A stretch of 64,000 nucleotides of DNA, taken from positions 1 through 64,000 of the forward strand of contig CAZLOH010000025.1 in NCBI GenBank assembly GCA_964561105.1, given 5' to 3'. A model generated the notes under the pieces. That model searched no databases and was not told the origin of the DNA. It saw nothing but the letters and a program-made list of their open reading frames with translations. The stretch's first letter is position 1; every line of letters starts with the position of its first letter. Both the position numbers and the translations under genes were made by a program. This document shows, in pieces, positions 45,733 to 54,188 of the stretch. The stretch is from JADLHS01 sp964561105 (GTDB taxonomy: Bacteria > Verrucomicrobiota > Verrucomicrobiia > Limisphaerales > JADLHS01).

Positions 45733-46899
45733 ATGAGTAAAGTTCGAGTGTTGGTCGGCACGAAGAAGGGCGCGTTCATCCTCACGGCGGATGGACAACG
45801 CCGGAATTGGGACATCAGCGGCCCGCATTTCGCGGGGTGGGAGATGTATCACCTGAAAGGCTCGGCGGCGGACCCGAATCGCATTTACGCGTCGCAATCC
45901 AGCGGGTGGTTTGGGCAGATCATTCAGTGCTCGGATGACGGTGGCAAAACCTGGAACACGCCCGGCAGCAGTCCGGAGGATTTGAAAGGTCCGGAAGGAT
46001 TTCCGAAAGGCGAGAGCAACAAGTTCGTGTACGAGGGCGAAGCCGGCACGCACCTGTGGTACGACGGCACGCAGCATCCGTGGGAGTTCAAGCGGGTGTG
46101 GCACGTCGAGCCGTCACTGACGGATCCCGACACGGCTTACGCCGGCGTGGAGGACGCGGCGATTTTCAAAACGACCGACGGCGGCAAGACATGGAAGGAA
46201 CTGGCCGGTTTGCGCCAGGCGAAGGGCAATCTCTGGCAACCCGGCGCGGGCGGCATGGCGGTACATACGATTCTGCTCGATCCGAAAAATGAGAAGCGAA
46301 TCTTCGTGGCCATCTCGGCGGGCGGTTGTTTCCGCACGGACGACGGCGGCCTGACCTGGAAGCCCATCACCAAAGGGCTCAAGTCACAATTCGAGTTGCC
46401 CGATCCGAACGCCGAAGTCGGCCATTGCGTGCATCGGATCGCTTTGCATCCGTCGCGGCCGAACACGTTGTTCATGCAAAAGCACTGGGACGTGTTGCGC
46501 AGCGACAACGCGGGCGAACAATGGAACGAGGTCAGTGGCAATCTCCCGACGGATTTTGGCTTCCCGATTGACGTGAACTTCAACGAGCCGGAGACGATTT
46601 ACGTGGTCCCCATCACGAGCGATTCGTTGCACTACCCGCCGGACGGAAAGTTGCGCGTGTATCGCAGCAGGACCGGCGGCAACGAGTGGGAGGCGCTCAC
46701 GAAGGGGCTGCCGCAGAAGGATTGTTACGTGAACGTTTTTCGCGACGCGATGGCGGTGGATACACTCGACCAGAGCGGCATCTATTTCGGCACGACTGGC
46801 GGACAGGTGTATTGTTCGCCGGATGGCGGCGACAACTGGACCACGATTGCCGCGCATCTGCCGGCGGTGTTGTCGGTGGAAGTGCAGACGCTGAAGTGA
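45733..46899 (+). CDS. BNR/Asp-box beta-propeller protein
   Basis: A 388-residue protein made of BNR/Asp-box repeats of the kind seen in sialidases and sortilin-like propellers: CSDDGGKTWNTPG, KTTDGGKTWKEL, RTDDGGLTWKPI and CSPDGGDNWTTI are clear, with others degenerate. No signal peptide is present (it starts MSKVRVLVGTKKGAFILT), so it is cytoplasmic. I see no sialidase catalytic set, so an enzyme role is not supported; propellers of this type may act as binding scaffolds. The start is the ATG at 45733. It is followed, after 195 bases, by a MoaD/ThiS-like gene; from memory such pairs occur in other bacteria. Confidence 0.8.
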   Translation: MSKVRVLVGTKKGAFILTADGQRRNWDISGPHFAGWEMYHLKGSAADPNRIYASQSSGWFGQIIQCSDDGGKTWNTPGSSPEDLKGPEGFPKGESNKFVYEGEAGTHLWYDGTQHPWEFKRVWHVEPSLTDPDTAYAGVEDAAIFKTTDGGKTWKELAGLRQAKGNLWQPGAGGMAVHTILLDPKNEKRIFVAISAGGCFRTDDGGLTWKPITKGLKSQFELPDPNAEVGHCVHRIALHPSRPNTLFMQKHWDVLRSDNAGEQWNEVSGNLPTDFGFPIDVNFNEPETIYVVPITSDSLHYPPDGKLRVYRSRTGGNEWEALTKGLPQKDCYVNVFRDAMAVDTLDQSGIYFGTTGGQVYCSPDGGDNWTTIAAHLPAVLSVEVQTLK

Positions 46900-47094
46900 A
46901 CCGCGCATGAAAATCGCTGGACATGCATCCGCGGAACGCGGGTGTGCCTGCAAGGCCAGTCGCCGGGGTTATCAGACGGTGGGGCGAGCGTACCCGCGAG
47001 CCGGCTCGTCAGTAGCCTCGCCCCACCCGCCGCCGCTGGCGCGATGCACGCAGCCGCGCTCCCCCATCGAAACCGCAGACGGAAACTGGAAACC

Positions 47095-47391
47095 ATGATC
47101 CGCGTGGTGCTGCCATTTCATTTGAAGAACCTCGCCCGCGTGGAGGGTGAAGTGCAGGTGGAAATGAGCGGCCCGGTCTCGGTGGGCGGCCTGCTCGATG
47201 CGATTGAAGCCAAGTATCCGGCGTTGCGCGGCACGATTCGTGGTCACGACACGTTGAAACGGCGACCGTTCATCCGGTTCTTCGTGTGCAAGGACGACTG
47301 GTCGCTGGAGCCGACGGATAAGCTGTTGCCCGAGGAGATCGCGAGTGGCAAGGAACCGTTCCTCGTGGTCGGCGCGATGGCGGGGGGTTGA
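47095..47391 (+). CDS. MoaD/ThiS-like ubiquitin-fold protein
   Basis: A 98-residue beta-grasp protein: IRVVLPFHLKNLARVEGEV gives the first two strands, VSVGGLLDAIEAKYPALRG the helix, and the chain ends LVVGAMAGG. The C-terminal Gly-Gly is the sulfur-carrier or conjugation site in MoaD, ThiS and related modifiers. No moaE, thiF or thiG lies nearby, so the activating enzyme must be elsewhere and the role cannot be assigned to molybdopterin or thiamine. It follows the BNR propeller gene. The ATG at 47095 follows GGAAACTGGAAACC, a weak ribosome-binding site. Confidence 0.8.
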   Translation: MIRVVLPFHLKNLARVEGEVQVEMSGPVSVGGLLDAIEAKYPALRGTIRGHDTLKRRPFIRFFVCKDDWSLEPTDKLLPEEIASGKEPFLVVGAMAGG

Positions 47392-47429
47392 GTTTTGGTC
47401 AACGCTCGCCCTCAACTTGAACTATCCCG

Positions 47430-47504
47430 CCGTAGCCGCCGAGGTAACGAGGCGGACACCGTTGAGGAGGAGTCTTTTCCGCCTCCTCACGTCGGCGGCT
47501 ACGG
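47430..47504. repeat. palindromic repeat with nested stems
   Basis: Arms CCGTAGCCGCCGA (47430-47442) and TCGGCGGCTACGG (47492-47504) pair perfectly over 13 bp; inner arms GAGGCGGA (47449-47456) and TCCGCCTC (47478-47485) pair over 8 bp. It lies in the gap between the MoaD-like and DoxX genes. Only one copy was seen in this window; from memory similar CGGCGGCTACGG-type palindromes recur in Verrucomicrobiota genomes. Confidence 0.6.
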
Positions 47505-47631
47505 TTCTGGGGTTCAAAGCGCGGAATTAGGTTGGGAGTATTCTCACCCTGACCCTCCCTCGGGGTGAGGGCGGATGTGAAAACAATTTGCTGGTCATGC
47601 TGACAAAAATTGAAATCAAAGTGAAACCACT

Positions 47632-48021
47632 ATGAAAAAATACCCACCGATCATCGCCGGCATTGTGCTCGGCCTGTTATTTGTGATGGCCGCCGTCATG
47701 GTGCTGTTCAATCTCGTCCAAGCCCCGCCACCGCCGGAAGGTTCCCCCATCGCCCACTTCTATGCCGCGTTCGGTCCGACCGGCTACCTGAAATTCGTGA
47801 AGATCTTCGAGCTGGTCGGCGGCCTGCTGGTGATGATTCCGCGCCTGCGCAACTTTGGCCTGTTGCTGCTGGGTCCGGTGATCGTGAACATCGTGGCGTT
47901 CAACCTCCTCGTCCGTGGCGGCGTTCCGGCATTGATGAACCCCATGGTGCTGATCGCCCTCGCGCTCTCGCTCTATCTGTTCTGGGTCGGGCGGAGGAAC
48001 TTCGCCAGCCTCTTGAACTAA
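47632..48021 (+). CDS. DoxX-like inner-membrane protein
   Basis: A 129-residue protein with four membrane helices: IIAGIVLGLLFVMAAVMVLF, FVKIFELVGGLLVMIP, LLLLGPVIVNIVAFNLL and MVLIALALSLYLFWVG. Layout and length fit the DoxX/DoxX-like group, integral proteins linked in some bacteria to oxidative or thiol stress. There is no quinone- or metal-binding motif. It starts a co-directional cluster: the first SRPBCC gene begins 20 bp after its stop. Confidence 0.7.
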   Translation: MKKYPPIIAGIVLGLLFVMAAVMVLFNLVQAPPPPEGSPIAHFYAAFGPTGYLKFVKIFELVGGLLVMIPRLRNFGLLLLGPVIVNIVAFNLLVRGGVPALMNPMVLIALALSLYLFWVGRRNFASLLN

Positions 48022-48041
48022 ACTCAATCCCAAGGAGAATC

Positions 48042-48575
48042 ATGATTCCGATTCTGCTCGCACTCGTCATCATCGCCCTCGTGTTCCTCGTTCTGCTGCT
48101 GGGTCGGCCGGATGAATTCAAAGTCGTCCGTTCCGCTACCATGTCCGCGTCACCGGCAACGATCTTCGCGCAGGTGAACGATTTTCACCACTGGGAGGCG
48201 TGGTCGCCGTGGGCCAAGCTCGACCCGGCCTGCAAAAATTCCTTTTCCGGCGCGGCGGCCGGCAAGGACGCGGGCTTCGCCTGGGACGGCAACAACAAAG
48301 TCGGCGCCGGCCGGATGACCATCACCGACAGTCAGCCGCCTGAGTTGATTCGCATCCACCTGGAGTTTCTTCGTCCGTTCAAGGCCACCAACACCACCGA
48401 GTTCACATTCCGGTCGCAAGGCAGCCAGACCTTGGTCACCTGGACCATGACGGGCAAAAACAATCTGATGTCCAAAGTGTTTGGCATGTTCGTGGATTGC
48501 GACACGATGGTGGTCAGAGATTTTGAAAAAGGACTGGCCGGCATCAAAGCCGTCGCCGAAGTGGCGAAAAGCTGA
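48042..48575 (+). CDS. membrane-anchored SRPBCC-family protein, copy 1
   Basis: A 177-residue protein with one N-terminal membrane helix (PILLALVIIALVFLVLLLG) and a START/SRPBCC helix-grip domain: the strand ASPATIFAQVNDFHHWEAW, then WDGNNKVGAGRMTITDSQP and the C-terminal helix VRDFEKGLAGIKAVAEVAK. Proteins of this fold bind hydrophobic ligands. It is very similar in layout to the next gene (48655-49191), so the two probably arose by tandem duplication. It lies 20 bp downstream of the DoxX-like gene, which suggests one operon. Confidence 0.82.
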   Translation: MIPILLALVIIALVFLVLLLGRPDEFKVVRSATMSASPATIFAQVNDFHHWEAWSPWAKLDPACKNSFSGAAAGKDAGFAWDGNNKVGAGRMTITDSQPPELIRIHLEFLRPFKATNTTEFTFRSQGSQTLVTWTMTGKNNLMSKVFGMFVDCDTMVVRDFEKGLAGIKAVAEVAKS

Positions 48576-48654
48576 CCGTCCCCGGTATTGGCTTTGATCG
48601 CATGAACCCATTGATCCCCCGCTCAACCAACCCCAAACCCTGAAAAGAAAACCT

Positions 48655-49191
48655 ATGCTCAAGAAAATCCTCATCGGACTCGTTATCGTGATCGTCATTT
48701 TTCTGACCGTCGTCGCGATGCAACCCGGCACGTATCGGGTCACCCGTTCCCTCACCATCGCCGCGGCGCCGGAGGTCATCTTCCCGCACGTGAACGACCT
48801 CAAGAAATGGGCGGCGTGGAACTCCTGGGAGAAACTCGATCCCAACATGAAGCTGACCTACGCGGGGCCGGAAGCCGGCGTGGGCGCGAGTTATTCCTGG
48901 GTCGGGAACAGCAATGTCGGCGAAGGCAAGATGACCATCACGGGCAGCAAGCCGAATGAATCCATCCAGCTCAAACTGGAGTTTTTCAAACCCATGGCCG
49001 GCGTGAGCGACGCCGAGATCACGTTCAAACCGCAGGGGAACCAGACCGAGGTCGCGTGGTCCATGAGCGGCGAAAACAATTTCATCGCCAAGGCGATGTG
49101 CCTGTTCATGAACATGGACAAGATGATCGGCGGAGAATTTGAAAAAGGTCTGGCAGCATTGAAGGCGATCGCCGAAACACCGGCGAAGTAA
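48655..49191 (+). CDS. membrane-anchored SRPBCC-family protein, copy 2
   Basis: A 178-residue paralogue of the preceding gene. It has the same N-terminal membrane helix (LIGLVIVIVIFLTVVAM), the strand AAPEVIFPHVNDLKKWAAW, then WVGNSNVGEGKMTITGSKP and the ending IGGEFEKGLAALKAIAET. Differences are spread along the chain, so the duplication is not recent. The gap between the copies is 79 bp. Ligand unknown. Confidence 0.82.
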   Translation: MLKKILIGLVIVIVIFLTVVAMQPGTYRVTRSLTIAAAPEVIFPHVNDLKKWAAWNSWEKLDPNMKLTYAGPEAGVGASYSWVGNSNVGEGKMTITGSKPNESIQLKLEFFKPMAGVSDAEITFKPQGNQTEVAWSMSGENNFIAKAMCLFMNMDKMIGGEFEKGLAALKAIAETPAK

Positions 49192-49251
49192 CTCAGCCAC
49201 ACCACAATTTATGTCAAAGGCTGGTCCCACGACTTAACCGAGCAACCAACC

Positions 49252-49680
49252 ATGAATGCGAACACTTACAAGCAGGATTACTTGCTGTTCTTCCGCGGCA
49301 ACACCTGGGAAAACGGCGTCCCGCCGGAAGAACTCAAACGCGTCGTGACCGCGTGGTATGCCTGGTATCAGCAACTCGCGGCGGAGGGCAAATGCCTGGG
49401 CGGACTGCCGCTGTTGGATTCGGGCAAGCTGGTTTCCGGCAAAAAAGGGCGCGCCGTCGCCGATGGCCCGTTCGCCGAATCGAAGGAAACCATCGCCGGT
49501 TACTTCCATCTGCGCGTGGCCGACGAGGCGGAGGCGGTGCGGATTGCGCAACAGTGCCCGGGGCTGGACTACGACGGCTGCGTCGTGGAAGTCCGGCCGG
49601 TGGGGGAACAGAACCGCGAACGCGTGGAGGGTTTGGACCATCTGGAAGCCATTGCGAAGTCGGTGACGACCAAGGCTTGA
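49252..49680 (+). CDS. YCII/DGPF-domain protein
   Basis: A 142-residue cytoplasmic protein of the YciI-like superfamily. The DGPF motif is present as VADGPFAESKETIAGYFHL, after FRGNTWENGVPPEEL and before PGLDYDGCVVEVRPV. Family members have a ferredoxin-like fold, and in many bacteria they are encoded beside ECF42 sigma factors, exactly as here: the sigma gene starts 4 bp after this stop. Its function in such systems is unknown; it may be an effector or sensor rather than an enzyme. The ATG at 49252 follows GAGCAACCAACC. Confidence 0.9.
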   Translation: MNANTYKQDYLLFFRGNTWENGVPPEELKRVVTAWYAWYQQLAAEGKCLGGLPLLDSGKLVSGKKGRAVADGPFAESKETIAGYFHLRVADEAEAVRIAQQCPGLDYDGCVVEVRPVGEQNRERVEGLDHLEAIAKSVTTKA

Positions 49681-49684
49681 GCCG

Positions 49685-51001
49685 GTGAGTCAACCGATCG
49701 AAACCGACCGCACCGCGCCAGCCGTTGACATCAGCGGTCTGACCGATCACCTGTTTCGCCATGAAGCGGGAAAGCTCGTCGCCGTGCTGACCGGCATCTT
49801 TGGCATCGAGCGGTTGCAACTGGCCGAGGATGTGGTGCAGGAGGCGATGGTGCGGGCGCTGCAAACCTGGCCTTACTACGGCGTGCCGAAGAACCCCGCC
49901 GCGTGGCTAACCCAGGCAGCCAAGAATCTCGCGCTCGATACCATCCGCCGCGAAAAGAATTTTCAGGACAAGCAGCCGCAGATCATCACGCACATCGAGC
50001 AGTGGCCCGGCGAAGCGGACGGGGGCAACTCGCCGGCGTTCGAGAACGAAATCAAGGACGACCGGCTGCGCCTGATGTTCGTGTGCTGCCATCCGCTCGT
50101 CGCGCGCGAAGACCAGGTAGCGCTGGCGCTGAGGACGCTTTGCGGATTCAGCCCGCCGGAAATCGCCAAGGCCTTTCTCACCACCGAGGCGGCCATCGCG
50201 AAACGGTTGACGCGCGCCAAGCAGCGCATTCGCGAGGCGGGGGTTCGCTTTGAAATTCCCGAAGGCGACGAACTCGCGCGCCGCCTTGATGCCGTGTTGC
50301 AATCGCTTTACCTGCTGTTCAACGAAGGCTACAAGGCGTCGAGCGGCGACTCGCTGGTGCGTGAAGACCTGTGCCAGGAAGCCATCCGCCTGGCGAGCCT
50401 GCTGGCCGAACATCCGGCGGGTCATCGTCCGAAGACCCACGCCTTGCTGGCGTTGATGCTCCTGAACGCGGCGCGCCTTCCGTCGCGGGTGGACCGCGAC
50501 GGCAACCTGCTCCGACTCCAGGACCAGGACCGGTCCAAGTGGAATCAGCCGATGATTGCGCGCGGCATGTTGCACATCGCACAGTCCGCCGCGGGCAACG
50601 AGATCAGCGAGTATCATTTGCAGGCGGGCATCGCGGCGGTGCATTGCGCGGCGAAGGATTACGCCGCGACCGACTGGCGGCAGATTCTCGACATGTATGA
50701 TGGACTGGTGGACTTCGACGATTCGCCGGTGGTGGCGTTGAACCGCGCGGTGGCGCTGGCCGAAGTGCGCGGGCCGCAGGCGGGCATCGAGGCGGTGGGC
50801 GCGATCCGCAACCTGCAATCGCTGGAATCGTATTATCTGCTGCACGCGGTGCTGGGTGAGTTCGAACTGCGCCTGAACCATCAAAGCGCCGCCGCCGGTC
50901 ATTTTCGCAAGGCACTGCAACTGGCCGAAATCAGATCGGAACAAATTTTCTTGTCCCGGCGGTTGCAAGCGTGCGAGCCAGCGAGCAGCAGCGGCAACTG
51001 A
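49685..51001 (+). CDS. ECF42-type sigma factor with long C-terminal extension
   Basis: A 438-residue sigma factor starting at a GTG. Region 2 is visible as FRHEAGKLVAVLTGIFG then QLAEDVVQEAMVRALQTW, region 4 as ALALRTLCGFSPPEIAKAFL then TTEAAIAKRLTRAKQRIRE. From about residue 190 to the end is a helical, TPR-like extension (YLLFNEGYKASSGDSLVRE, VVALNRAVALAEVRGPQAG) that is the hallmark of ECF42 and replaces a separate anti-sigma factor. It lies 4 bp after the DGPF gene, the typical partner, and the two are likely translationally coupled. Confidence 0.92.
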   Translation: MSQPIETDRTAPAVDISGLTDHLFRHEAGKLVAVLTGIFGIERLQLAEDVVQEAMVRALQTWPYYGVPKNPAAWLTQAAKNLALDTIRREKNFQDKQPQIITHIEQWPGEADGGNSPAFENEIKDDRLRLMFVCCHPLVAREDQVALALRTLCGFSPPEIAKAFLTTEAAIAKRLTRAKQRIREAGVRFEIPEGDELARRLDAVLQSLYLLFNEGYKASSGDSLVREDLCQEAIRLASLLAEHPAGHRPKTHALLALMLLNAARLPSRVDRDGNLLRLQDQDRSKWNQPMIARGMLHIAQSAAGNEISEYHLQAGIAAVHCAAKDYAATDWRQILDMYDGLVDFDDSPVVALNRAVALAEVRGPQAGIEAVGAIRNLQSLESYYLLHAVLGEFELRLNHQSAAAGHFRKALQLAEIRSEQIFLSRRLQACEPASSSGN

Positions 51002-51028
51002 ACGGGCCGGTGCGGCTGGCCCTTCCGT

Positions 51029-51436
51029 TCAAAGGCTGCGGGCCCGTCGGCGTTGCACGGCGTAACTGATCCAGAACCCCACCGCGAGGACGGCGTAAAC
51101 CAGGGCGCTCCGGGGCGCATCGCGCAACATCCACCAGGACCATCCCTTCGCGGTGACGAAGGAAAACGGCGTCAAGGAGAAGAAAATGGCGAACGCCATC
51201 AGCCAGGAACGACGGCGCACCGCTCGGCGGGCCAGGCGGAGCGACTGCGTTTCGTCCAGTTCACTCGTCGAGGGCGGAGTCCGCAGCAGCGGCGCGGCGT
51301 TGATCTGGCTGAGTTCGCGGGCGTGTTGCGGGTGGCGCTGCAGGTATTCCTCCACCAGCGCGCGCGTGTCGGCGCTACATTCCTGTTCGAGGTAGAGTGG
51401 GTAAAGGTCGTTGATGACTTCCTTGGTAACATTCAT
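51029..51436 (-). CDS. putative membrane anti-sigma factor
   Basis: A 135-residue protein. The N-terminal 45 residues (VINDLYPLYLEQECSADTR then ALVEEYLQRHP) follow the zinc-finger anti-sigma pattern, but only one cysteine is present, so it would be a zinc-less version. Two membrane helices follow (WLMAFAIFFSLTPFSFV and ALVYAVLAVGFWISYAV). Its ATG overlaps the stop of the ECF sigma gene upstream (ATGA, 51433-51436), a strong sign that it regulates that sigma factor. Confidence 0.75.
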   Translation of the reverse strand: MNVTKEVINDLYPLYLEQECSADTRALVEEYLQRHPQHARELSQINAAPLLRTPPSTSELDETQSLRLARRAVRRRSWLMAFAIFFSLTPFSFVTAKGWSWWMLRDAPRSALVYAVLAVGFWISYAVQRRRARSL

Positions 51437-51936
51437 GGTGCATCCTTGGTTGTGGGTTTTAGTAAAGCGGTGAGCCGGGCGCGCACGCGGAACACCCGCA
51501 CCTTGGCGGCGGCCACCGACAGACCGGTCACGGCGGCGATGTCTTCGTAGGACATTTCGTCCCCCGCTCGCAGCAGCAGGACGGTGCGGTCCAACTCCGG
51601 GAGCGTTTGCACGACGGCCAGCGCCTGCTCGAACTCATCCCGACGAGCGGCCGCTTCGTCGGGCGGAGTGGCGGGGTCGGGGAGATCTTCGGCCAGCGGC
51701 TCGAGGCGGGCGCGGCGACGCCATTGCTTGCGGTGGAGATTCCGCGCAATCGTGAACAGGTAGGCCCGGACCGATTCCAGCCGGGGCTCCTGATCTCCGG
51801 TAAAAGCGCGCACGAAAGTTTCCGCAGTGATGTCCCGGGCCTCCTCGGGATTGTCGGACAGCCAGAGGGCGAAGCGATGGACGTCGTGAGCGTAGCGGAC
51901 GTACAGTTCGTGAAAAGTGATCGCCCGCGGTTTCAT
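51433..51936 (-). CDS. ECF-type sigma factor
   Basis: A 167-residue sigma factor with region 2 (FHELYVRYAHDVHRFALWL, then EARDITAETFVRAFTG) and region 4 (LDRTVLLLRAGDEMSYEDIA then GLSVAAAKVRVFRVRARL). The frame is open up to 52050, but the added 38 residues look non-homologous; the ATG at 51934-51936 is preceded by GGAAACGGCGAAC and gives the usual N-terminus. Its stop overlaps the start of the putative anti-sigma gene. It reads divergently from the cNMP-binding kinase at 52181. Confidence 0.87.
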   Translation of the reverse strand: MKPRAITFHELYVRYAHDVHRFALWLSDNPEEARDITAETFVRAFTGDQEPRLESVRAYLFTIARNLHRKQWRRRARLEPLAEDLPDPATPPDEAAARRDEFEQALAVVQTLPELDRTVLLLRAGDEMSYEDIAAVTGLSVAAAKVRVFRVRARLTALLKPTTKDAP

Positions 51937-52180
51937 GTTCGCCGTTTCCGTTGCGAGTGCCGAGGTTACCGGACCGGACGGCGCAAAGCGATCCCCGACC
52001 GCCGCGTCTGGATCGCGGGCTTCCTGAAATCTCAGCGTAACGTCGCCCATGCTGATACTATCCCGGCGGAGGGAAAAAGTTACAGGCAGCGCGCAAAAAA
52101 TAGGAGGAAACCGCCCAATCCGCGCAGCCGTCAGCGATGACTTGCTTTTCCCCGGAGTTAATTTGGCCTAGAGTGTCGGC

Positions 52181-53290
52181 ATGAGTTTGTTGGAAGACGC
52201 TGAATTATTCCGCCACCTCGACCCGGAGAAGCTGGCCGCCCTGCGCCAGATGGCGGAGGAGCGGACCTTTGCCGCCGGCCAGGAAATCTTTCGCGAGGGC
52301 GATCCGGGTGATGGGCTTTACGTTGTCACCTCCGGTTTGGTCGAAATCTCCGGGCAACTCGGGACGGGCGAACGCCGGGTTTTTTCGGAGATCGGCGCGG
52401 GCGGAGTCTTTGGTGAAATGGCGGTGATCGAACAACTCGCGCGCTCGGCGTGCGCGGTGGCGACGCAGGCAACGACGGTTCAATTCCTGCCGCGCGCCGG
52501 CCTGGCGGACCTGATCGAACGGACGCCGACCCTGTCCCTGGCTTTCATGAGACTGGTGAGCCATCGCCTGCGGGAATTCAACCAGCACCACCTCCGCGAA
52601 GTGGTGCAGGCCGAGCGCCTCGCGGTGCTGGGCCGGTTCGCGCGCTCCATTGTGCATGACCTGAAGAACCCGTTGAACATCATCGGACTCACGGCTCACT
52701 TGTATGCTCAACCGGATGCGCCGCCGGCCGCGCGCGCCGAGGCCCAGGCACGCATCCAGAAACAGGTTGACCGCATCAATGATCTAATCTCCGACCTGCT
52801 GCAGTTCACGCAGGCCGGTCAGCGTTGCGTCCTGACCCCGGTGAATTACGCCGCGTTCATCGAACAGTTCGTGGCCGAACTGCAACCCGACCTGGAACTG
52901 AAATCCATCCGGCTCGAACTCGCCAATCCGCCCCCCGCGATCACGCTGCACCTGGACGCCAGGCGGCTGCGGCGGGTGTTGATCAATCTCGCCACCAACG
53001 CCGCCGAGGCGCTCGCGGGCGCCGGCGTCATCACCCTCCGCTTTCATCAGTCGGACGGCGAAGTGATCACCGAGCTGGCCGACAGCGGACCGGGCATTGC
53101 GCCCGAGATGGCGGACAAACTGTTTCAACCCTTCGCCACGCACGGCAAATCGCACGGCACGGGGCTTGGCCTTTCCAGTTGCAAGAAAACCATCGCAGAC
53201 CACGGTGGCCGCATCTGGGCGGTGAATGTGCCGCAGGGTGGGGCGGTGTTCTCGTTTGCGCTGCCGCTGGCGGCTGAGAGCCAACCGTAA
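52181..53290 (+). CDS. cyclic-nucleotide-binding-domain histidine kinase
   Basis: A 369-residue soluble kinase. Residues 10-125 are a CRP-like cyclic-nucleotide-binding domain (FREGDPGDGLYVVTSG, GGVFGEMAVIEQLARSA), then a HisKA helix with the phosphorylated His159 in IVHDLKNPLNII, and a HATPase domain (N box LINLATNAAEAL, G1 DSGPGIAPEM, G2 GTGLGLSSCKK). No membrane segment and no response regulator is adjacent, so the partner is elsewhere. The start is the ATG at 52181. The input signal is likely a nucleotide or a similar small ligand, but the ligand-binding residues were not checked. Confidence 0.9.
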   Translation: MSLLEDAELFRHLDPEKLAALRQMAEERTFAAGQEIFREGDPGDGLYVVTSGLVEISGQLGTGERRVFSEIGAGGVFGEMAVIEQLARSACAVATQATTVQFLPRAGLADLIERTPTLSLAFMRLVSHRLREFNQHHLREVVQAERLAVLGRFARSIVHDLKNPLNIIGLTAHLYAQPDAPPAARAEAQARIQKQVDRINDLISDLLQFTQAGQRCVLTPVNYAAFIEQFVAELQPDLELKSIRLELANPPPAITLHLDARRLRRVLINLATNAAEALAGAGVITLRFHQSDGEVITELADSGPGIAPEMADKLFQPFATHGKSHGTGLGLSSCKKTIADHGGRIWAVNVPQGGAVFSFALPLAAESQP

Positions 53291-53582
53291 GCGGAAGCCG
53301 CGGACCGTGATCCCCCGAGCCGGTTCAATTCACCTTTTGGGAAAAGCTCCCGAACGGTTGGATGGAAACAACGAGCCGCGCGCTCAATTCTCCTCTGCGT
53401 TGGTGTCCCTGGCTTTCCCACAAAGCAAGCCGGATGGAAAAGATGTTCCCGCCTTCGCGAGCTACGGAGGCAGACGACGCAATCTCTCTCTTTGCAAGCA
53501 ACGCCCTCTCCGTGCCTTAATCCGTTCCGATCCTTCGGCGATTTGGCGGCTTGGGAGTAACTGCTCCCGTCATATCCGCCCA

Positions 53583-53802
53583 TCATTTGGGCTGGTCGAA
53601 CTGATCGCCTGAAACCTTCTCTTTGTTTTCCAACCTAAGTGACAAGCCAAACAAGACGCTGCCCAGGCCAATGTACGCCCCACCCGCGCCGATCGTTTGA
53701 ATGACTGACTTTCCCCCCTTCCATAATCTGAAGGATGATGAGTGCCGCGCCAACAACCAGCAACATCACACCAATGATTCTGATGACTTTGTATTTCTTC
53801 AT
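53583..53802 (-). pseudogene. small two-helix membrane protein interrupted by a one-base shift in a G run
   Basis: From the ATG at 53800-53802 the frame gives MKKYKVIRIIGVMLLVVGAA and a membrane helix, then reaches a run of six G (53713-53718 on the complementary C strand). Reading through gives a poor, Trp-rich ending. With one base fewer in the run the frame gives a second helix (TIGAGGAYIGLGSVLFGLSL) and a charged tail ending in DQFDQPK before TGA at 53583-53585, 72 residues in all. The better product needs a frameshift, so this is either a sequencing error, a broken gene or a phase-variable one. Confidence 0.6.
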
Positions 53803-54188
53803 GTGTTTGGTTTCCGTTTGATAGTTGACTGCGAAAATGATTGAGCCGCCTGACAGTATTGATTAGCGGGAGACCCGTGGATCAAAGTTCAACTGGAAGG
53901 CTTGGCTCATGGGAGTCATTTACGTCGGGAGGAATCGGCGGACAAGTTTTGATTTGTGCAAATTGGAGGGAGCGCGACGGTAAAGTGAGCGGCTGGATCG
54001 AGGCTTGCCGTCAGCCTGACAGAGCCAAACCGTGTCTGGCTTTCGACCGCTGCTCATTAACACCGTGGCTTCAGCCGATGTTCGCGGGTCGGTCCCATGG
54101 AGTCAGCCGTTGCAACGGCTTGCCCCGGTGCGCGAGCCGTTGAAAAATCAACTCATTCTCTCGCCCTCCAATCGGCTGGCTGACGGCA
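53803..54188. other. intergenic region without recognised gene
   Basis: A 386-base region. One perfect palindrome, AGCCGTTGCAACGGCT, lies at about 54105. Nothing resembling a known gene, tRNA or strong terminator was seen. Confidence 0.45.

Noticed and set aside
46942..47094. Longer start for the MoaD/ThiS-like gene
   Set aside because: The upstream extension is not beta-grasp sequence and has no ribosome-binding site; the start at 47095 matches the usual length.
53291..53582. Possible gene between the histidine kinase and the small membrane protein
   Set aside because: Open frames on both strands give low-complexity products without family features.
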